From: Zygaena filipendulae
Lineage: Eukaryota > Arthropoda > Insecta > Lepidoptera > Zygaenidae
Direction of reading: 5' to 3'
Length of the DNA stretch: 64,000 nucleotides
Assembly: GCA_907165275.2 (NCBI GenBank)
Contig: OU015649.1
Span: forward strand, 14,414,001 to 14,478,000
The notes under the pieces were generated by a model that saw only the letters and a list, made by a program, of their open reading frames with translations, had not been told where the DNA came from and made no database searches. Position numbers and translations under genes: made by a program. Every line of letters begins with the position of its first letter. The first letter of the stretch is position 1. Of this stretch, positions 33,702 to 49,362 are shown in pieces.

Positions 33702-34056
33702 TATACAACGTGTTAATGAATTAACTGAAAACTAGAAAGTAGTTTGCTCAGAATCAACTAGCGAATCGATTGCATTATGTTTTAATATAGGTTATATTTT
33801 TTCATTTTTACTAGCCCATGTCTAAATTATTTATAATACAATATTTAGCGCGTACGCCGCCCGCAGAAAAAAAATTTGAACCGGTAGGCGCGGGCGTAGC
33901 GCTTGGAATTTTGTAGATAGGTCACCTCAAAACTAATGTAGAATAACTTTTAAATTATAAATTTTTTCGACATAAAATATATTTTAATCATATTATTGTT
34001 TCTTTTTTTAAATGGGGTGTATAACGTTTTCAGTTAATTCATTAACACGTTGTATA
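33702..34056. mobile_element. TA-flanked MITE with GC-rich core (family F), intact ends
   Basis: Perfect 31-bp inverted ends: TATACAACGTGTTAATGAAT and its mirror ATTCATTAACACGTTGTATA. TA at each tip fits a TA target duplication. The core CGCGTACGCCGCCCGCAG is as in the copy at 3214-3552. It has no coding capacity. Confidence 0.85.
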
Positions 34057-34114
34057 ATAATAATTTGTCAAGGTTTTAGGTACTTATTTAAATTGGATGA
34101 AATAGGTATACCTA

Positions 34115-34405
34115 AGCCACTCATTCATCATCATGAAATTTGGCATACACGCTGTCAGGGGTACAGAGAAGGACATAGGGTAGGTACTCCTATCCGGGAA
34201 TTCCCGCGGGATCTCCGCGATGATGACCCCGCGGGAGATAAATGTACTTAATGCCCTCCTGAGGGCCCACCCTGGGTCTGATTTGTTTGCCGATGAGTGG
34301 ATGGAACTCTTGTCTGTGTGTCTGAAGATGTGCGAGGAGTTGTATGCAAGGCCTACTAGTATTTGTTAACCATTGTAATTGGTCCTGTACCGTATGTGTT
34401 AACAA

Positions 34406-34440
<35 letters not shown>

Positions 34441-34475
34441 ATGCGGGTGAATCCGCGGAGAACAACTTTTCCGTG
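34115..34475 (-). repeat. Family A repeat interrupted by a LINE-like 3' end
   Basis: The inverted family A copy (CATCATGAAATTTGGCATAC to GGAATTCCCGCGGGATC, 34115-34230) is split by a plus-strand insert at about 34231-34441. The insert contains GGGCCCACCCTGGGTCTGAT and ends in (AATA) repeated about nine times (34404-34440), a typical LINE tail. The family A head resumes as GCGGGTGAATCCGCGGAGAA. Confidence 0.6.
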
Positions 34476-35784
34476 CCAGAAGGTAATTATTTGAAAATCA
34501 ATGCACAAACTCCTTATCAGAAAAGCGTCTGTGTGATATTGTAAATCTATAATAATATGTTACAACATTTTAGTGTCAGTTGGAAAAAACAAAGCGAATG
34601 AACGCATCCAGATCAAAAAATAAACAAAACACAACACAAAACCTCTTACATTAGGGATAAAAATGACAATGGTAGAAATTGTAAAGTCACCAAGATGTGT
34701 TCCCACGTAGCGTCGCGCCGAGGCATCCGGGAGCCGGCCAGATAGGTAGGTACACATATAAAAATACCACCGCACACACAAATCTAAGGTGTGTTGTTAA
34801 AGTATTAAAAGTCCTTAATAAAAACGCGCCCGATCATTTGCCTCGAATATAGTATATTTAAGAAATGAAGATAAATTTCTGTGGGGTATTTTTAATGAAT
34901 TTGTCAAATAGAAATATGTTCCAGCAACATCTGTACGTTCAGTAATGAGCCAAAAGTATTTAATTACCTTCTAGTCCTATTACTACAACGAAAAAAAATT
35001 GAATAACTATTTGTATCAGTAGGTAGCTATATGAACAGATTATGTTTGCCTACTTACAAATTCCCAGAGATAGATTTCAACCCGGATTAGCAAAAAAAAT
35101 TAATCTAGTACCTAAGACTTCTAGTGGAATTTTATGTACATGCAGCTAAAATTGTGATTATCTGCTAGTAATCGTACCTTATCTACAAGAATTTAGTAAT
35201 TAGTAATTCATTTAATCGCAAGAATATGGTACAACTAGATGTAAATTTATAAAAAATATTTGACCGCATATTCGCCGTATTGGCGTGCAAGTTTATACAG
35301 AATAAAATTAAAATAAAACAAGATCCAAATAAAATATAGAATTAACCAAAAAAACAAAATCAATCAAAAAGAAAGCAAAAAAAAAAAAAAACAATTGTCA
35401 GAATAAAAATTAAAATAAATCATAATTATCTAATAATATCTTTCTATGGTATACGTAGAGGGACTACAATACGTACTGAGAATCAATTCTGCGTACGAAA
35501 AACCAAAAAAATTATGCTCCTACATCGATAAGGGGAGCCCCACATAGATCGCAAACTCGTGTTAAACATTGATTTATGTGCGGAGATCTTGTCATTGCAG
35601 GTCTGTGTGGTTTTAGGTTTGCCTGCTATTCGTAACTCGTGATAGACTAGTACTTACTGTACAAAAAAGTATAATTATGTAAGTATGTATTATTTCAGCT
35701 TTCTATAGTATCCATAGTACAAACTCTGCTTTATTTGGCATCAGAGCAGCGCCGTGTGAGTCCAAGCGTTATTTTTATTATTAT
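34476..35784. other. AT-rich intergenic sequence, no gene seen
   Basis: A poly-A-like stretch at 35376-35390; no coding signal. Confidence 0.45.
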
Positions 35785-35977
35785 ACTAGCTGTTACCCGG
35801 GTAACTTTCGGAGTTCCCGCGGAAATTCCGGGACAAAAAGTATATCCTATGTCCTCTGTACCCCTGACAATGTGTATGCAAAATTTCAAGATGGTCGTTT
35901 GAGCCGTTATGGCGTAAAAGCGTAACAGACAGACAGACAGACAGAGTTACTTTCGCATTTAAAATATTTGTAGGGAT
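35785..35977 (+). repeat. Family A repeat with (ACAG)n expansion
   Basis: ACTAGCTGTTACCCGGGTAA to TTTGTAGGGAT. The usual ACAAACAAAC spacer is replaced by CAGACAGACAGACAGACAGA. Confidence 0.75.
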
Positions 35978-36159
35978 TTCACACATTTTCTATAGAATAC
36001 TTAAACATAGTCAATACCGTCATCGTTAAAAGACATCTCTGTATTTTACATGTACTACACTCCCGAACATTCAAGAACCATCATACCTCGCACGTTTTTA
36101 ATAAAAAACGCACATTAAAAGTGAAATATATCTCTCATCGAAGATAATATAACACTTAT

Positions 36160-36350
36160 AATGACGTGGGTCAGTGCAGGCGGTTAGAACAAACAACTTT
36201 GTGCGCGCGCCATCTTTTTTTCAACTGTTTCATTCAAAAGGTGATAGAGTAGCATCAGCTGACTCTCTCTACGGCGTTTGACGGGACGGTGCGGGAGAGA
36301 GAGGGAAAAGGGAACGCAGCAGGTAGGTGCCACGGTGTCTGGCACGACAG
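36160..36350. promoter_or_regulatory. CpG- and GAGA-rich patch, possible regulatory DNA
   Basis: GTGCGCGCGCCATC, CTGACTCTCTCTACGG and GCGGGAGAGAGAGGGAAAAG cluster here. GA-rich tracts of this kind bind GAGA factor in flies. No TATA box or exon follows convincingly. Confidence 0.2.
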
Positions 36351-36777
36351 ACAGACGGGCACCATGCTATTTTGTATGTGAGTTTTAGAATATTTCTCCA
36401 CCTTGGATTTTGTTGTTATAATATTATCAACATTGTTATTTCTGTAACAAAAGATGATTTTGAATTAAAAATTGTTTTTTGGCAGATGCAGTTTACTGTA
36501 GGTACCTATAATAAATACAGAATTTTATAAAAGTACCTATATACGAATAAATTATCAAATGATCTTAACATTAAACGAAATTGACCAAAATTTGTTATGA
36601 CCGAATCCGACATAGAAACAAATTAAATTAGTGGACCCCACACAGGACATTGTGACACCGACGACTCCTAACATGTGGCGATGTTTGCTCTACTTGATAC
36701 AATCACTTTTTATGACTTAATTCGACATGCTAAATATGTTATAGGTAAGTACTGTGTTTGTAACAATATTACAGTTC

Positions 36778-36870
36778 ACTAGCCGTACCACCGCGGCTTC
36801 ACCTGCGTCTATTTCGGTATTCCTTCGGGATGAAAATTTAAAAGTGCCTAATCTATATCTTATTCCAAGA
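36778..36870 (+). repeat. Family A repeat, decayed head only
   Basis: ACTAGCCGTACCACCGCGGC, TTCACCTGCG and TATTCCTTCGGGATGAAAA are recognisable; the rest has diverged. Confidence 0.5.
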
Positions 36871-37107
36871 TCGAGATAATTAATCTACATAATTGTCCGT
36901 ACTTTAACAGAAAAAAAAATTCTGAAAAAATAATTACATATTTATAAAATTCTGATTTCCCATGGTTCCAGACGCGTGAATTTCGCGGCTTCCTTCTCTA
37001 TGTTAAAAAATTAACTAAGACAATCCATCAAAAACATTTTCTTTGGTTTACTAGTTCCAGATTGTCTAGATCCAGTAGACCAAATAATATTTTCCTCTTT
37101 ATATAAT

Positions 37108-37313
37108 ACTAACTGTGCCCCGCAGTTTCACCCGCGGTGATTTCGGAGTTCCCGCGGCAATTCCGGGATAAAAGTATCCTATGTCCTTCTCTGTACCTAC
37201 CCCTGACAACGTGCATGCCAAATTTCAATCCAAATCCGTTCAGCCGTTTTTGCGTGATTGAATAACAAACATCCAAACATCCACACTTTCACTTTTATAA
37301 TATTAGTAGGATT
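37108..37313 (+). repeat. Family A repeat, subfamily CATCCAAACATCCACAC
   Basis: ACTAACTGTGCCCCGCAGTT to TTTTATAATATTAGTAGGAT. The tail TCCAAATCCGTTCAGCCGTT is shared with the copies at 47664 and 49363. Confidence 0.8.
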
Positions 37314-37502
37314 AGACCTGTAGATATTATTGATTGATATTTTCATTTCGGCTTCCGTTACTCCAGTAAAGAGCATGGAGAAAACGCGTGTTTGCGACAC
37401 CCCAAAAATCTTGAATCACTGAATTCCAAGTACGAAACTGAACCGATTCTAATATGATTCGATGTCAATAAGAGCGTAGCTTAAGAGGCATTTAGGAGTT
37501 AA

Positions 37503-37766
37503 GTGCCTTTAGTGCAGTCTTTTGATCTAGAGTCGACTGTATGGGTGGACATAAGTACGGTAATACAGGGGGCTCTATACGTACCATTGTGGAGGGAAGT
37601 CGAATGTATTTTCCGGTGTTGCGAACATCACTTTGGTGTCCAGTTCGAGGTCAGTGAGTGCTGTAACGTATCAATAAGCCTGTTAAATATCAAAGAGATT
37701 CGCTTTAAATATTATTTTTGCAACGGAATTTGTGTACGAACAGAATCAACGGCTGACAAAAAATAA
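37503..37766 (+). other. Open frame of 87 codons, unknown
   Basis: The frame has a Cys-rich middle (CIFRCCEHHFGVQFEVSECC). I do not recognise it, there are no supporting splice sites or promoter, and it abuts a SINE. It is probably chance or an old repeat. Confidence 0.12.
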
Positions 37767-37779
37767 ACATTTTTTTCCG

Positions 37780-38025
37780 TCATTGAAATCCGCTTCACAA
37801 CACACAGATCTACTTGATCCCACACCATGCTATGAGCTTGTGTCGTGGAAACCAAGCAAACGGGTATATACTACATATTATAAGATATATATTATACTAT
37901 AGACGCCCAGACTGGGAAAAGGAACTCTGCGTTCATCACACAAAGTCCACCCCCACCGGGAATCGAACCCGGAACCTCTCGATTAGCGGGTAGGCATGGT
38001 GACCTACTGCGCCAATCGGTTCGTC
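37780..38025 (-). mobile_element. tRNA-derived SINE
   Basis: On the minus strand the head carries a polymerase III A box TGGCGCAGTAGG (38014-38003) and a perfect B box GGTTCGATTCC (37969-37959) 33 bases later, the spacing found in tRNA genes. A non-tRNA body follows with GTGTGATGAACGCAGAGTTC, CCCAGTCTGGGCGTC and GTGGGATCAAGTAGATCTGT. The lack of a folded acceptor stem and the long body show a SINE, not a tRNA gene. Confidence 0.8.
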
Positions 38026-40890
38026 ATAATTGCAATAAGGTTCAACGATTGTCAAAAGCGATTGTGATTAGAATATTTTCCTGATGTCAACTGTTCATGG
38101 TGATTTGGCTAAGCATCTCTGGAAAACATACAATCCACTGTCGAATATGTCCAATTTTGATCAGGATGCCACTGAGTTAGAAGATCTACACATTCTAACG
38201 TCAGGATTACAGTCGAACTTTCAAGACAAAGGACTGAAAGCTTCTGAATATCGTTTGCGTGTTAATTGAGAGAGTATTTAAAAGTGTAGTTTACCCAACA
38301 TTTATTTATCTTGAAAAACTTCTGATCGCAAATACGTTAACGGATATTCAACGGATATATTAAATATCAAGCTACACATTGTGCTTACTGCCAAGAATTA
38401 ACATGTAAATCGAAAATCGCTTCTTAGAATACAATAAACGTGTATGCATATCGGTCCTTTAAAAGTCCACAGTTAAAGTTAAGTTCCTTGGTCAATTATG
38501 TCGGAGGGTACAGCACAATGGGGCAGGCACCCACGTAACATCGGGACCTGTCAAACAGGACACACTAACATTTTTCTCAACTTGTTCCAACCCTACCTCA
38601 TTGGGCTCATTGTAGTCACTTCTCTTTCTAGCACTATCGAGACAGACAGGAACGGGTGGCTTGACACTGGATCCTAAACAAGGTTCTTAATCTTAGCCGC
38701 AAGCAGTTTATTTAGGATTCCGTCACGGACCGACGCCTTTCGTTAAAGGGGTGAGCAGACGTTGATGAATTTGTGGAAAAAATAACACAAAGCATTGTTA
38801 ATAAAAAGTCTGTTGTTTTCTTTAGCAAACCTGATTTCAACGCGGGGTTTTAAGCCGAATGCTGATAAATGAAGGATATTCATTTTACTAAAAATAATCG
38901 TCATTCATGATGTCCTTTTTTGTATTTGTTAAACACAAAATGTTTGTAGAAACCTATGGATAGTGGAAAATATAATATGAAAGCTTGCTATAATAAATTT
39001 TATAGCTGTGTTTTCAAGATGTGATTAAAAATTATTTTTCTACTTATCTTCTATTCTTAATGTAAATAGTTAGTATCGTTATATAGGATACAAAAATGGT
39101 AGGATCGTTTAAGAAATCGAAAATGCTCAAACAGTGAAAGTAAAAACTCCCAATACTTTAAGCGGAGGTATCATCAAAACTATGAATGGTGAGCCAATAG
39201 ACCGCCATTAATATTGTGGGCAAACACAAGCGCGCAGACTATCTGGAACCATTCCATTCATCCCTCACAAAGGGTCCAAGAAGGTATCAAAAAAGAACCA
39301 AAACCAACGCGTTATTTATCTATTCCAATTGTGTCGTTAGCCCGGTCCGATATTAAAATACAAACACATACAATGACACTTCATTGTTGAAAGAATAAAA
39401 AAGGTATGAAGGAAATTTATATTCATCGCCCGCGTTTCGTTACAATGCTCCGACTTGAGGGGGCGGAGTAAGAATACTATGAAAAAACTAAGTGACGAAC
39501 TTTGTTTCCTTAGGATGCTTTGGATTCAGGTTAGATGGAAGGTAAGTATAAGATCGAAGAAAAATTAATAATGTTTGCAGTGACAGTTTTCTGTAGAAAT
39601 TATAAAAAAAAATTGGCCAAAAGTTTGTTGTTTCTTATGATGTCAACCTCAAGTCTCAAACTAAAGAAATGACCGAAGAAGGTGGAAATTCAAAATGTGC
39701 AAGGTCGGGAATGTACTGTGGATCAACAAAACTTCAACACTTTCCATCCAAGCTGTCTCAATTTTATATGAGCTACTAAAAATGTGTGTCGTCTATATTT
39801 ATGCTGAAAAACTGTATTCGTTTTGTTAATCAACTTGGGTCATTTGGTTTTAGGTACTTGCTAATTAGTAGTCATTAGCAAATAGCCAAGAATCATGTTA
39901 TTTCATATAATATTTCAGCTGTTGGTAGTAAACTTCAGAGTAATTATAGAATGAGCAATGAGCAATCGTTTATAAGAATTTTAATAACAGGCTTTATCAT
40001 AAAGACTTCTAAATCACGCGAATAATCCATAGGGATAAGTTAGTACTAGACATAAACAGAAAACAAAAAAGATTTAAGTTCTAAAACTTAGATTAAGCAT
40101 CTGAAGTTGGAGCTGGCATTGTTGCGGCGCCCATTGTGGCACAAGATGAGTTCGGAAATTGAAATTTAATGGAAATATCAAATGAAACTCACACAGGCGA
40201 CGTTTCTTTAGACGCTTTACACCCGATAATAACAGTTGTGACTCGAGATGAAATGAGTCGCTTTATAACCATTGGTGCTCGTTTCGTCGACGTTCAACGA
40301 AACTTTGTTGATGATATAATACTGAGTGTCATTCTCGACGCCTTTTGTGTCTTTGAATGGAATGTAACCAAATTCATTAGAATTACATTTTCTCGAGTGT
40401 TAAACGATGAGCAAAAGAATGTCTTTAAATAATGTAACTGTACTGAGTTAGCACGTACCATTTTATTCAGATCAGATACCCGCATTTGCAGAAAGAAAAT
40501 AAAAAAAGGTTACTTGAAAAATCTTATTAGTCTTCGAATCACTTTGTAGCCAGATGTAGTTGAATACGGGGAATTGCCAGCTTCTAATCTTTTTTAAACG
40601 ATTTCAAAAAAGATGGCGGTTATATGTTCGGCAGTACTTATGTATTTGGTGTCATTTTAAAACACAACGATTCCTTTTCCACTTAGAAAAAGAATTTCCC
40701 CGTCGACATTGGCTGTTGACTGAGGGAGGGAAGTGGTAACAGTCAGCCTGGGCCGTTTGACTACTGTTCATTCAAAACAGTTGTAAAAACAGAGTTGTTT
40801 TAAAGGATTTAATAAACAATTTCGGGAATAAATAAATAAATCAATGAAAACAAACACTTAAGTGTCATCATTTGCCAACAGGCATACAAG
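38026..40890. other. Intergenic region downstream of the protease gene, two weak open frames
   Basis: Frames at 38084-38269 (61 codons, MSTVHGDLAKHLWKTYNPLS...) and 40169-40432 (87 codons, MEISNETHTGDVSLDALHPI...) have protein-like composition. Neither has a recognised family, a promoter or flanking splice signals I trust. Confidence 0.25.
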
Positions 40891-40894
40891 AATT

Positions 40895-40900
40895 TTTATT
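40895..40900 (-). terminator. Poly(A) signal of the cathepsin-like gene
   Basis: AATAAA lies on the minus strand 67 bases after the stop codon, giving a 3' UTR of roughly 85-95 nt. No better signal lies between it and the stop. Confidence 0.65.
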
Positions 40901-40967
40901 TAAGATTTATCACTTTACACAACAGAACCTATATCACGTCTCCAGAAGTAGACTTAAAAGTTTGTGA

Positions 40968-44650
<3,683 letters not shown>

Positions 44651-44689
44651 ATTGTTGGTTCACAATAAAAGCGGCTCTTGAAATTTCTG

Positions 44690-44727
44690 CTGAGTAAAAC
44701 CGATCCATCGCGCTGTTTTTATTTATA
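44690..44727 (-). promoter_or_regulatory. Core promoter of the cathepsin-like gene
   Basis: On the minus strand a TATA box (CCCTATAAATAAA; TATAAATA at 44727-44720) is followed about 34 bases later by an initiator-like ACTCAGC at 44696-44690. Transcription starting near 44692 would give a 5' leader of about 40 nt before the ATG at 44650. The start site is inferred from spacing. Confidence 0.6.
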
Positions 44728-45142
44728 GGGCTTAAGAACAATGTAAAAACCCATATCGCTAAATGCAACATTTGTAATCGGTGATTGAAATTGGCATGAA
44801 GCGATGCTGTTTCTGATAATTTCAACAATAATGTAACGTTTCAGTCTTATCATGATGTTATTGGACTATGTCAAAAAAAAGTGAAATCAAGGTCTTAAAT
44901 AATAAGGAAGGTTGAAAAATTTATTATTTTTCTTGAACCCAAAGGTCTTAACAGCTGATTTTTATTTCAATATCGAATGGATTTTTTTACTTCAATTATA
45001 AATTGATGAGATTTTGGCTATTCAGTCATGCTCATTTGTTTAGCTGGTTATTGATTAATTGTTCAGGAAAAAAAGAAATAAATTTTAAGTGATCTAATTT
45101 CAAAATTTCCAGATAATAGGCTATTAACTATTTTTTTTTCCT

Positions 45143-45440
45143 AAATTATTTTAGTCCGTCAGCTAAATAATAAAAAAATAATACTTAAACACGTATATTT
45201 TGTTTTTTCAAATTAATGAAAATATACTTGGATAAAGCTCGCATTAAAATTTGGGAGTGGGGGCTCGTAACGTCATATCAAAAACTGTACCTACGAGTGA
45301 CGTCACTCGGAATTCCGACTCAACGTATCTCCGTTATTTTTTGATTAAGTAAAAAAAAGAAAAAAATACGTGTCTAATATTATTTATGAATCTACAGGAC
45401 GGACTAAAAACAAAAAAATTGTCAAAAAGCCTATTACCTA
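45143..45440 (-). mobile_element. CRE-carrying MITE (family D), copy 4, diverged
   Basis: AGTCCGTCAGCTAAATAATA, CACGTATATTTTGTTTTTTC and CCGTTATTTTTTGATTAAGT are recognisable. One TGACGTCA survives at 45298-45305; the other has mutated to TAACGTCA near 45268. It lies about 420 bases upstream of the protease promoter. Confidence 0.75.
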
Positions 45441-46075
45441 TGTGCATTTACGATACGAAAAAATACACGTTTGGCCTACGTTACATTGGAATAGAATAAT
45501 AATTGCTGATATAGTTTAGTTTTAGCAGTATTTAGTCTGAAATTTTAATGCAAAATTTAAAAATATAATTTATAATATATTCGAATTTATTTCTAACTAA
45601 AGTCTCACGAGATATGTCGCTATAATTGAACGCAGCGGGCACCTACTGTTTAATCCCCGGGCTCGAGTCCGGAGACACATTGTCGTCATCTCATGTGTGC
45701 TGTGCGCTTTGTGGGGGGCTTAATCAATTAATTTTATCGTGCGACCGATAATAAGGATCATATGCTCGACTTGCTCCAAATATGGATTGAAGTGGTCTTC
45801 ATCAGGGATACATCCCTCGCTTTGTGTAGCGCCGTGATTATTTTTGGTTTCTATTGGTATATCTCTGGCTTTATTGTTGGATTACTAAGTATCATTATTT
45901 TCGTTTATTGTTATACGAAGAAAGATGAAAAAAAACTATTATATTTATATTGATAATAATCAAAATCAAATAGATACCTATTGTACAAAGATTTACCCAC
46001 AGTTGAAGAAGTAAGTAACTTAGTTGAAACTGAGGTTGAAATTAAAACATTTTTAGGTACATAATTTATGTTCAC

Positions 46076-46186
46076 ACTAGCTGTCCCCCGCGATTTCACT
46101 TGCGGTAATTTCGGGAATTTCGGGATCAAAAGTACCTTGGGTCACTCAGGACTAGCGTAGCTTCTTAAAAGTGAAAGAATACCTAC
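46076..46186 (+). repeat. Family A repeat, truncated
   Basis: ACTAGCTGTCCCCCGCGATT and CGGGATCAAAAGTACCTTGG, then CTTCTTAAAAGTGAAAGAAT. It abuts an inverted copy. Confidence 0.7.
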
Positions 46187-46394
46187 TAATATTATTAATG
46201 CGAAAGTAACTCTGCCTGTCTGTCTGTCTGTCTGTCTGTCTGTTACGCTTTCACGCCTTAACGGCTCAACCGATCATCATGAAATTTTGCATACACATTG
46301 TCAGGGGTACAGAGAAGGGCATAGGGTAGTTTTGTCCCGAAATTCCAGCTGAAACTCCGAAATTAACGCGGGTGAAACCGCGGGGAACAGCTAG
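46187..46394 (-). repeat. Family A repeat, full length, with (CTGT)n
   Basis: Minus-strand copy running from the ACTAGCTGTTCCCCGCGGTT head at 46394 to the tail at 46187, with CTGTCTGTCTGTCTGTCTGT inside. With the preceding copy it forms a tail-to-tail inverted pair. Confidence 0.8.
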
Positions 46395-46477
46395 TTTTCA
46401 ATATTGGTTCAGTAGATCTAGAGATTACCCCCTACAACTTTACAAACTCACAAAATTTTCCTTTTATAATATTTATT

Positions 46478-46710
46478 AGACATAGACATAGACATATACT
46501 TTATTTGGCATCAACATCTAAATACCTTAAATAGTAATACAAAAAAATACAAGTAGGTATGTAAAATGTTAAGTATTTGTTGCGATGCCAAACTGGACAC
46601 CGACTCAGCATATGCTGTCGCATAGAATGCGGCAGCGCTGATTTTCAGCGGAGCCCATAATGCGATGCGTTCGCGCGATACCCGGCCGCCCGTCTCTCCG
46701 CCAAATCAAA
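46478..46710 (-). mobile_element. LINE 3' UTR remnant
   Basis: The minus strand reads from a GC-rich part (GCGAACGCATCGCATTATGG, CCGCTGAAAATCAGCGCTGC) to ATGCCAAATAAAGTATATGT and a GTCTATGTCTATGTC tail. It is related to 10740-10925. Confidence 0.5.
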
Positions 46711-47040
46711 TAAATAGAATACATAATTAATTAATATAATATACCATAATATCATGACTCATCAATAATTAATAGCACATAATACATAAACACATACATA
46801 AACACACTATTGCAATTCTATAAAATAATGAATACATATTATCACACCCATCATACATACCTAATACTGTGTATAAGTGTTATATAGAAAAGGGGGAAGA
46901 GAAAGAAAAAAAACAACAAAATAAATTATTTAAATAACTATTATCTATATAAATATTGCATACCTATATTATATTATTTATTTATTTATTCTTCTTGCAC
47001 TCTTCTTATTATTTAAGAGTGAGGACAATTAATGTACGTT

Positions 47041-47271
47041 CTCATTAAAATCTAACTTTAGGGAATGTTAAAATTTGTGGCACCGGTGCACAGTGCGCAC
47101 AAAGCGTCACAGTTACCGAAAGAGAAATCACGAACCGATGCACTTAATCCAACCTTAGATGTATTCCACACAATTTCGACTTCACTCTCAAGCGGACATG
47201 AAAGGGAAAAAGTTGTAGCAATAATAAAAGCGGTCGAAGATGTTAATGAAATAGTTGATAACAAAAGATAA
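47041..47271 (+). other. Open frame of 68 codons after an acceptor-like site, unknown
   Basis: The frame reads MLKFVAPVHSAHKASQLPKE, then KSRTDALNPTLDVFHTISTS and KVVAIIKAVEDVNEIV. TCTAACTTTAGGG just upstream could be a splice acceptor. Composition is protein-like, but the opposite strand is equally open and I recognise no family. It could be an orphan exon or chance. Confidence 0.18.
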
Positions 47272-47663
47272 TCCCGGTGCCTCAGTGTCTGGTTGGCCTG
47301 TACCTGAGTGAATGCGGCGTCTCAGTAGTCTTTACACAATCAAATTTACATTTTGTCTATCCAAAGTAATAAGTCAATTGTTGGTCTTCCGGCCTCCATA
47401 TAGGACCCAGTAAAAGGTGTATCATGAATGAAGACTTCGTATTAAGAACTCCTACGCGTTATTGTAGGTTAATAAATAGACGATTTAGATTGAATGAAAT
47501 CTGAAGTGTAAGGTATAATGGTAAATGGATTGGCCCTCGAAAGGTTTTAAGATTGGACAATGTGTAAGGAATAATAAAGTATCTAACTGTATCTAGTTGT
47601 AGTTTAACTTGAGCTTCCGTTCTTTTGGTAAGTCTGAATGTAATAATAACAATTATAGTTCTA

Positions 47664-47826
47664 ACTAGCTGTGCCCCGCAGTTTCACCCGCGGTAATTTC
47701 GGAGTTCCCGCGGGAATTCCGGGATAAAGAGTACCCTATGTCCTTCTCTGTACTCCTGAAAACGTGCATGCCAAATTTCATCCAAATCCATTCAGCCGTT
47801 TTTGCGTGATTGAGTAAACGTATGCG
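47664..47826 (+). repeat. Family A repeat fused to a family B repeat
   Basis: ACTAGCTGTGCCCCGCAGTT to TTTTGCGTGATTGAGTAAAC; the sequence then passes directly into family B. Confidence 0.8.
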
Positions 47827-48090
47827 AGGATAAGAGCTCGAAAGCGCATTTTCATCCGACTTGCTTCAAATTTATCGTCACTGCTCAGCTCCTATGTGTC
47901 TTAGCGTTATTTTATATAGCCTATAACCTCCCCAGGAGTAAGGACTACAATCGTATTAAGTTTGGTTAAAATCCCTTCAGTAGTTTTTGACCCATGCGTG
48001 CACATACAGACAGGCAGACAGATAAAAATCCTCCAATATTAATTTTGAATATATATTCAATGTACAGAATTGACCTCTCTACAGTTTTAT
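47827..48090 (+). repeat. Dispersed repeat family B
   Basis: GAGCTCGAAAGCGCATTTTC to CTCTACAGTTTTATTATAA, the reverse complement of 4893-5185. CTCAGCTCCTATGTGTCTTA and GACCCATGCGTGCACATACA are shared. Confidence 0.75.
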
Positions 48091-48704
48091 TATAAGTATA
48101 AAATATATAGATAGATATAAAGATATAGATTAGATAGTATAGTATGGAACTTGAAGCTTACTTTGAGTGACTGTACTATCTACATTATATTTATTGTACC
48201 TAAAATGGATGTTTGCTTGTTTGTCCCTTATAATAATAATAATAATTGTGCGGTTCTAATTACGCTGAAACTTTGCCGGATTGTTATGACAAAACAAACA
48301 GGGTAGGCACACGGAGAAGTTTCGACAGATTAATTATTGCATGCACATCGGGCACAGCTAGACAAGCAACTAATTAGTTTTGAGAAATATTGATCTTATT
48401 GTAAGAAAAGCTAGGAATCTCTCTTAAAATGACATTGGAAACTAACTTATTTCATGAATGGACCAGTAAGCGGCAGTGTAGTGGACAATACCGGGATTAC
48501 AGAGCTACCGTTGCCCTCATAAGTAATAGGGGACGCTATGAATGAACTTCCCTGAATGAAGCGGCGGCGAACAGTAACGTTTCCAAAAAACATAAAGCCA
48601 AGTATAATGCTACTATGGCAAATATTTGTGAATGAAATTCTATTGGATGTAAAGATGCTTCTATACTTTTCTGAGTATTCAAATAATATTTTACTTTTTT
48701 TTTT

Positions 48705-48785
48705 TTCATACGTCTCGGTGTAGCACAGTGGCCAGCGGACTTGAGAGACAAGACGACGCGGTTCCATTGAAGACAGTAAAAAAGA
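48705..48785 (+). mobile_element. tRNA-derived SINE head, remnant
   Basis: A box TAGCACAGTGG (48721-48731) matches the polymerase III consensus. A damaged B box GGTTCCATTGA (48760-48770) follows at tRNA-like spacing. A 132-codon minus-strand frame across it is probably spurious. Confidence 0.4.
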
Positions 48786-48987
48786 TACGATGAAAAATAT
48801 AAAAAATAAAAAGAAAATAATATTAATAAAATGTACTTTTACCAAATCAAATTAAAAAAGCAATGCCCAAAGCGTTTCCTCGCTGAATTGCAATGTATAT
48901 GCGTTGTGCAAAGACTTTGGTCTCCTGTTACTCTATCAACGGATACAAGAGTATTTTGAGGTGAAGAATAAAGAAATAAGAATAAAT

Positions 48988-49222
48988 GGACATAGATAAG
49001 CAATAGTGTGCAACCCACATTGGAGAAATTTTGAATAAATCGTGTTTTAAAATCATATCGTCATTTTGTTTCAGGATTTTTGTTATGTTTAAATGTTTTT
49101 TGGTATTTAAACAATGTAATAAGGTAAACACATAATTAAAAAACGCTCTATAACTCTCAATAAAGCGTTTCGAATCAATAACTTAATATTGTGGGTTAAC
49201 ATGTTATTGCTTATCTGCGTCC
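48988..49222. mobile_element. MITE family E, 235 bp, 4-bp target duplication AAAT
   Basis: GGACATAGATAAGCAATA ... ATTGCTTATCTGCGTCC, with AAAT on both sides. Same orientation as 3839-4072. Confidence 0.85.
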
Positions 49223-49362
49223 AAATATGATAATGTAAAAAAGGGACCTACAAGTATTTATTAAAATTAAAATCATATAAGCCTTCTTAGCCAATATTAA
49301 AATGTATTTCGCAGGTTAGGCATGAATTCAGATTTAGATATTTGATTTTTAATTTATAAAAT

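Noticed and set aside
37959..38014. tRNA gene on the minus strand
   Set aside because: A and B boxes are good but there is no acceptor stem, and a typical SINE body follows.
45640..45675. tRNA-like B box (GGCTCGAGTCC) with GTCTC/GAGAC ends
   Set aside because: No A box at the right distance and no cloverleaf could be drawn.
46217..46246. Short-period repeats that might be a CRISPR array
   Set aside because: These are (CTGT)n simple repeats inside a SINE-like element; there are no spaced direct repeats anywhere in the window.
48447..48845. 132-codon minus-strand frame with a hydrophobic N-terminus, a possible secreted protein
   Set aside because: It runs through an A/T tract and a tRNA-type SINE head with A and B boxes, and shows no family or splice support; most likely a chance frame.
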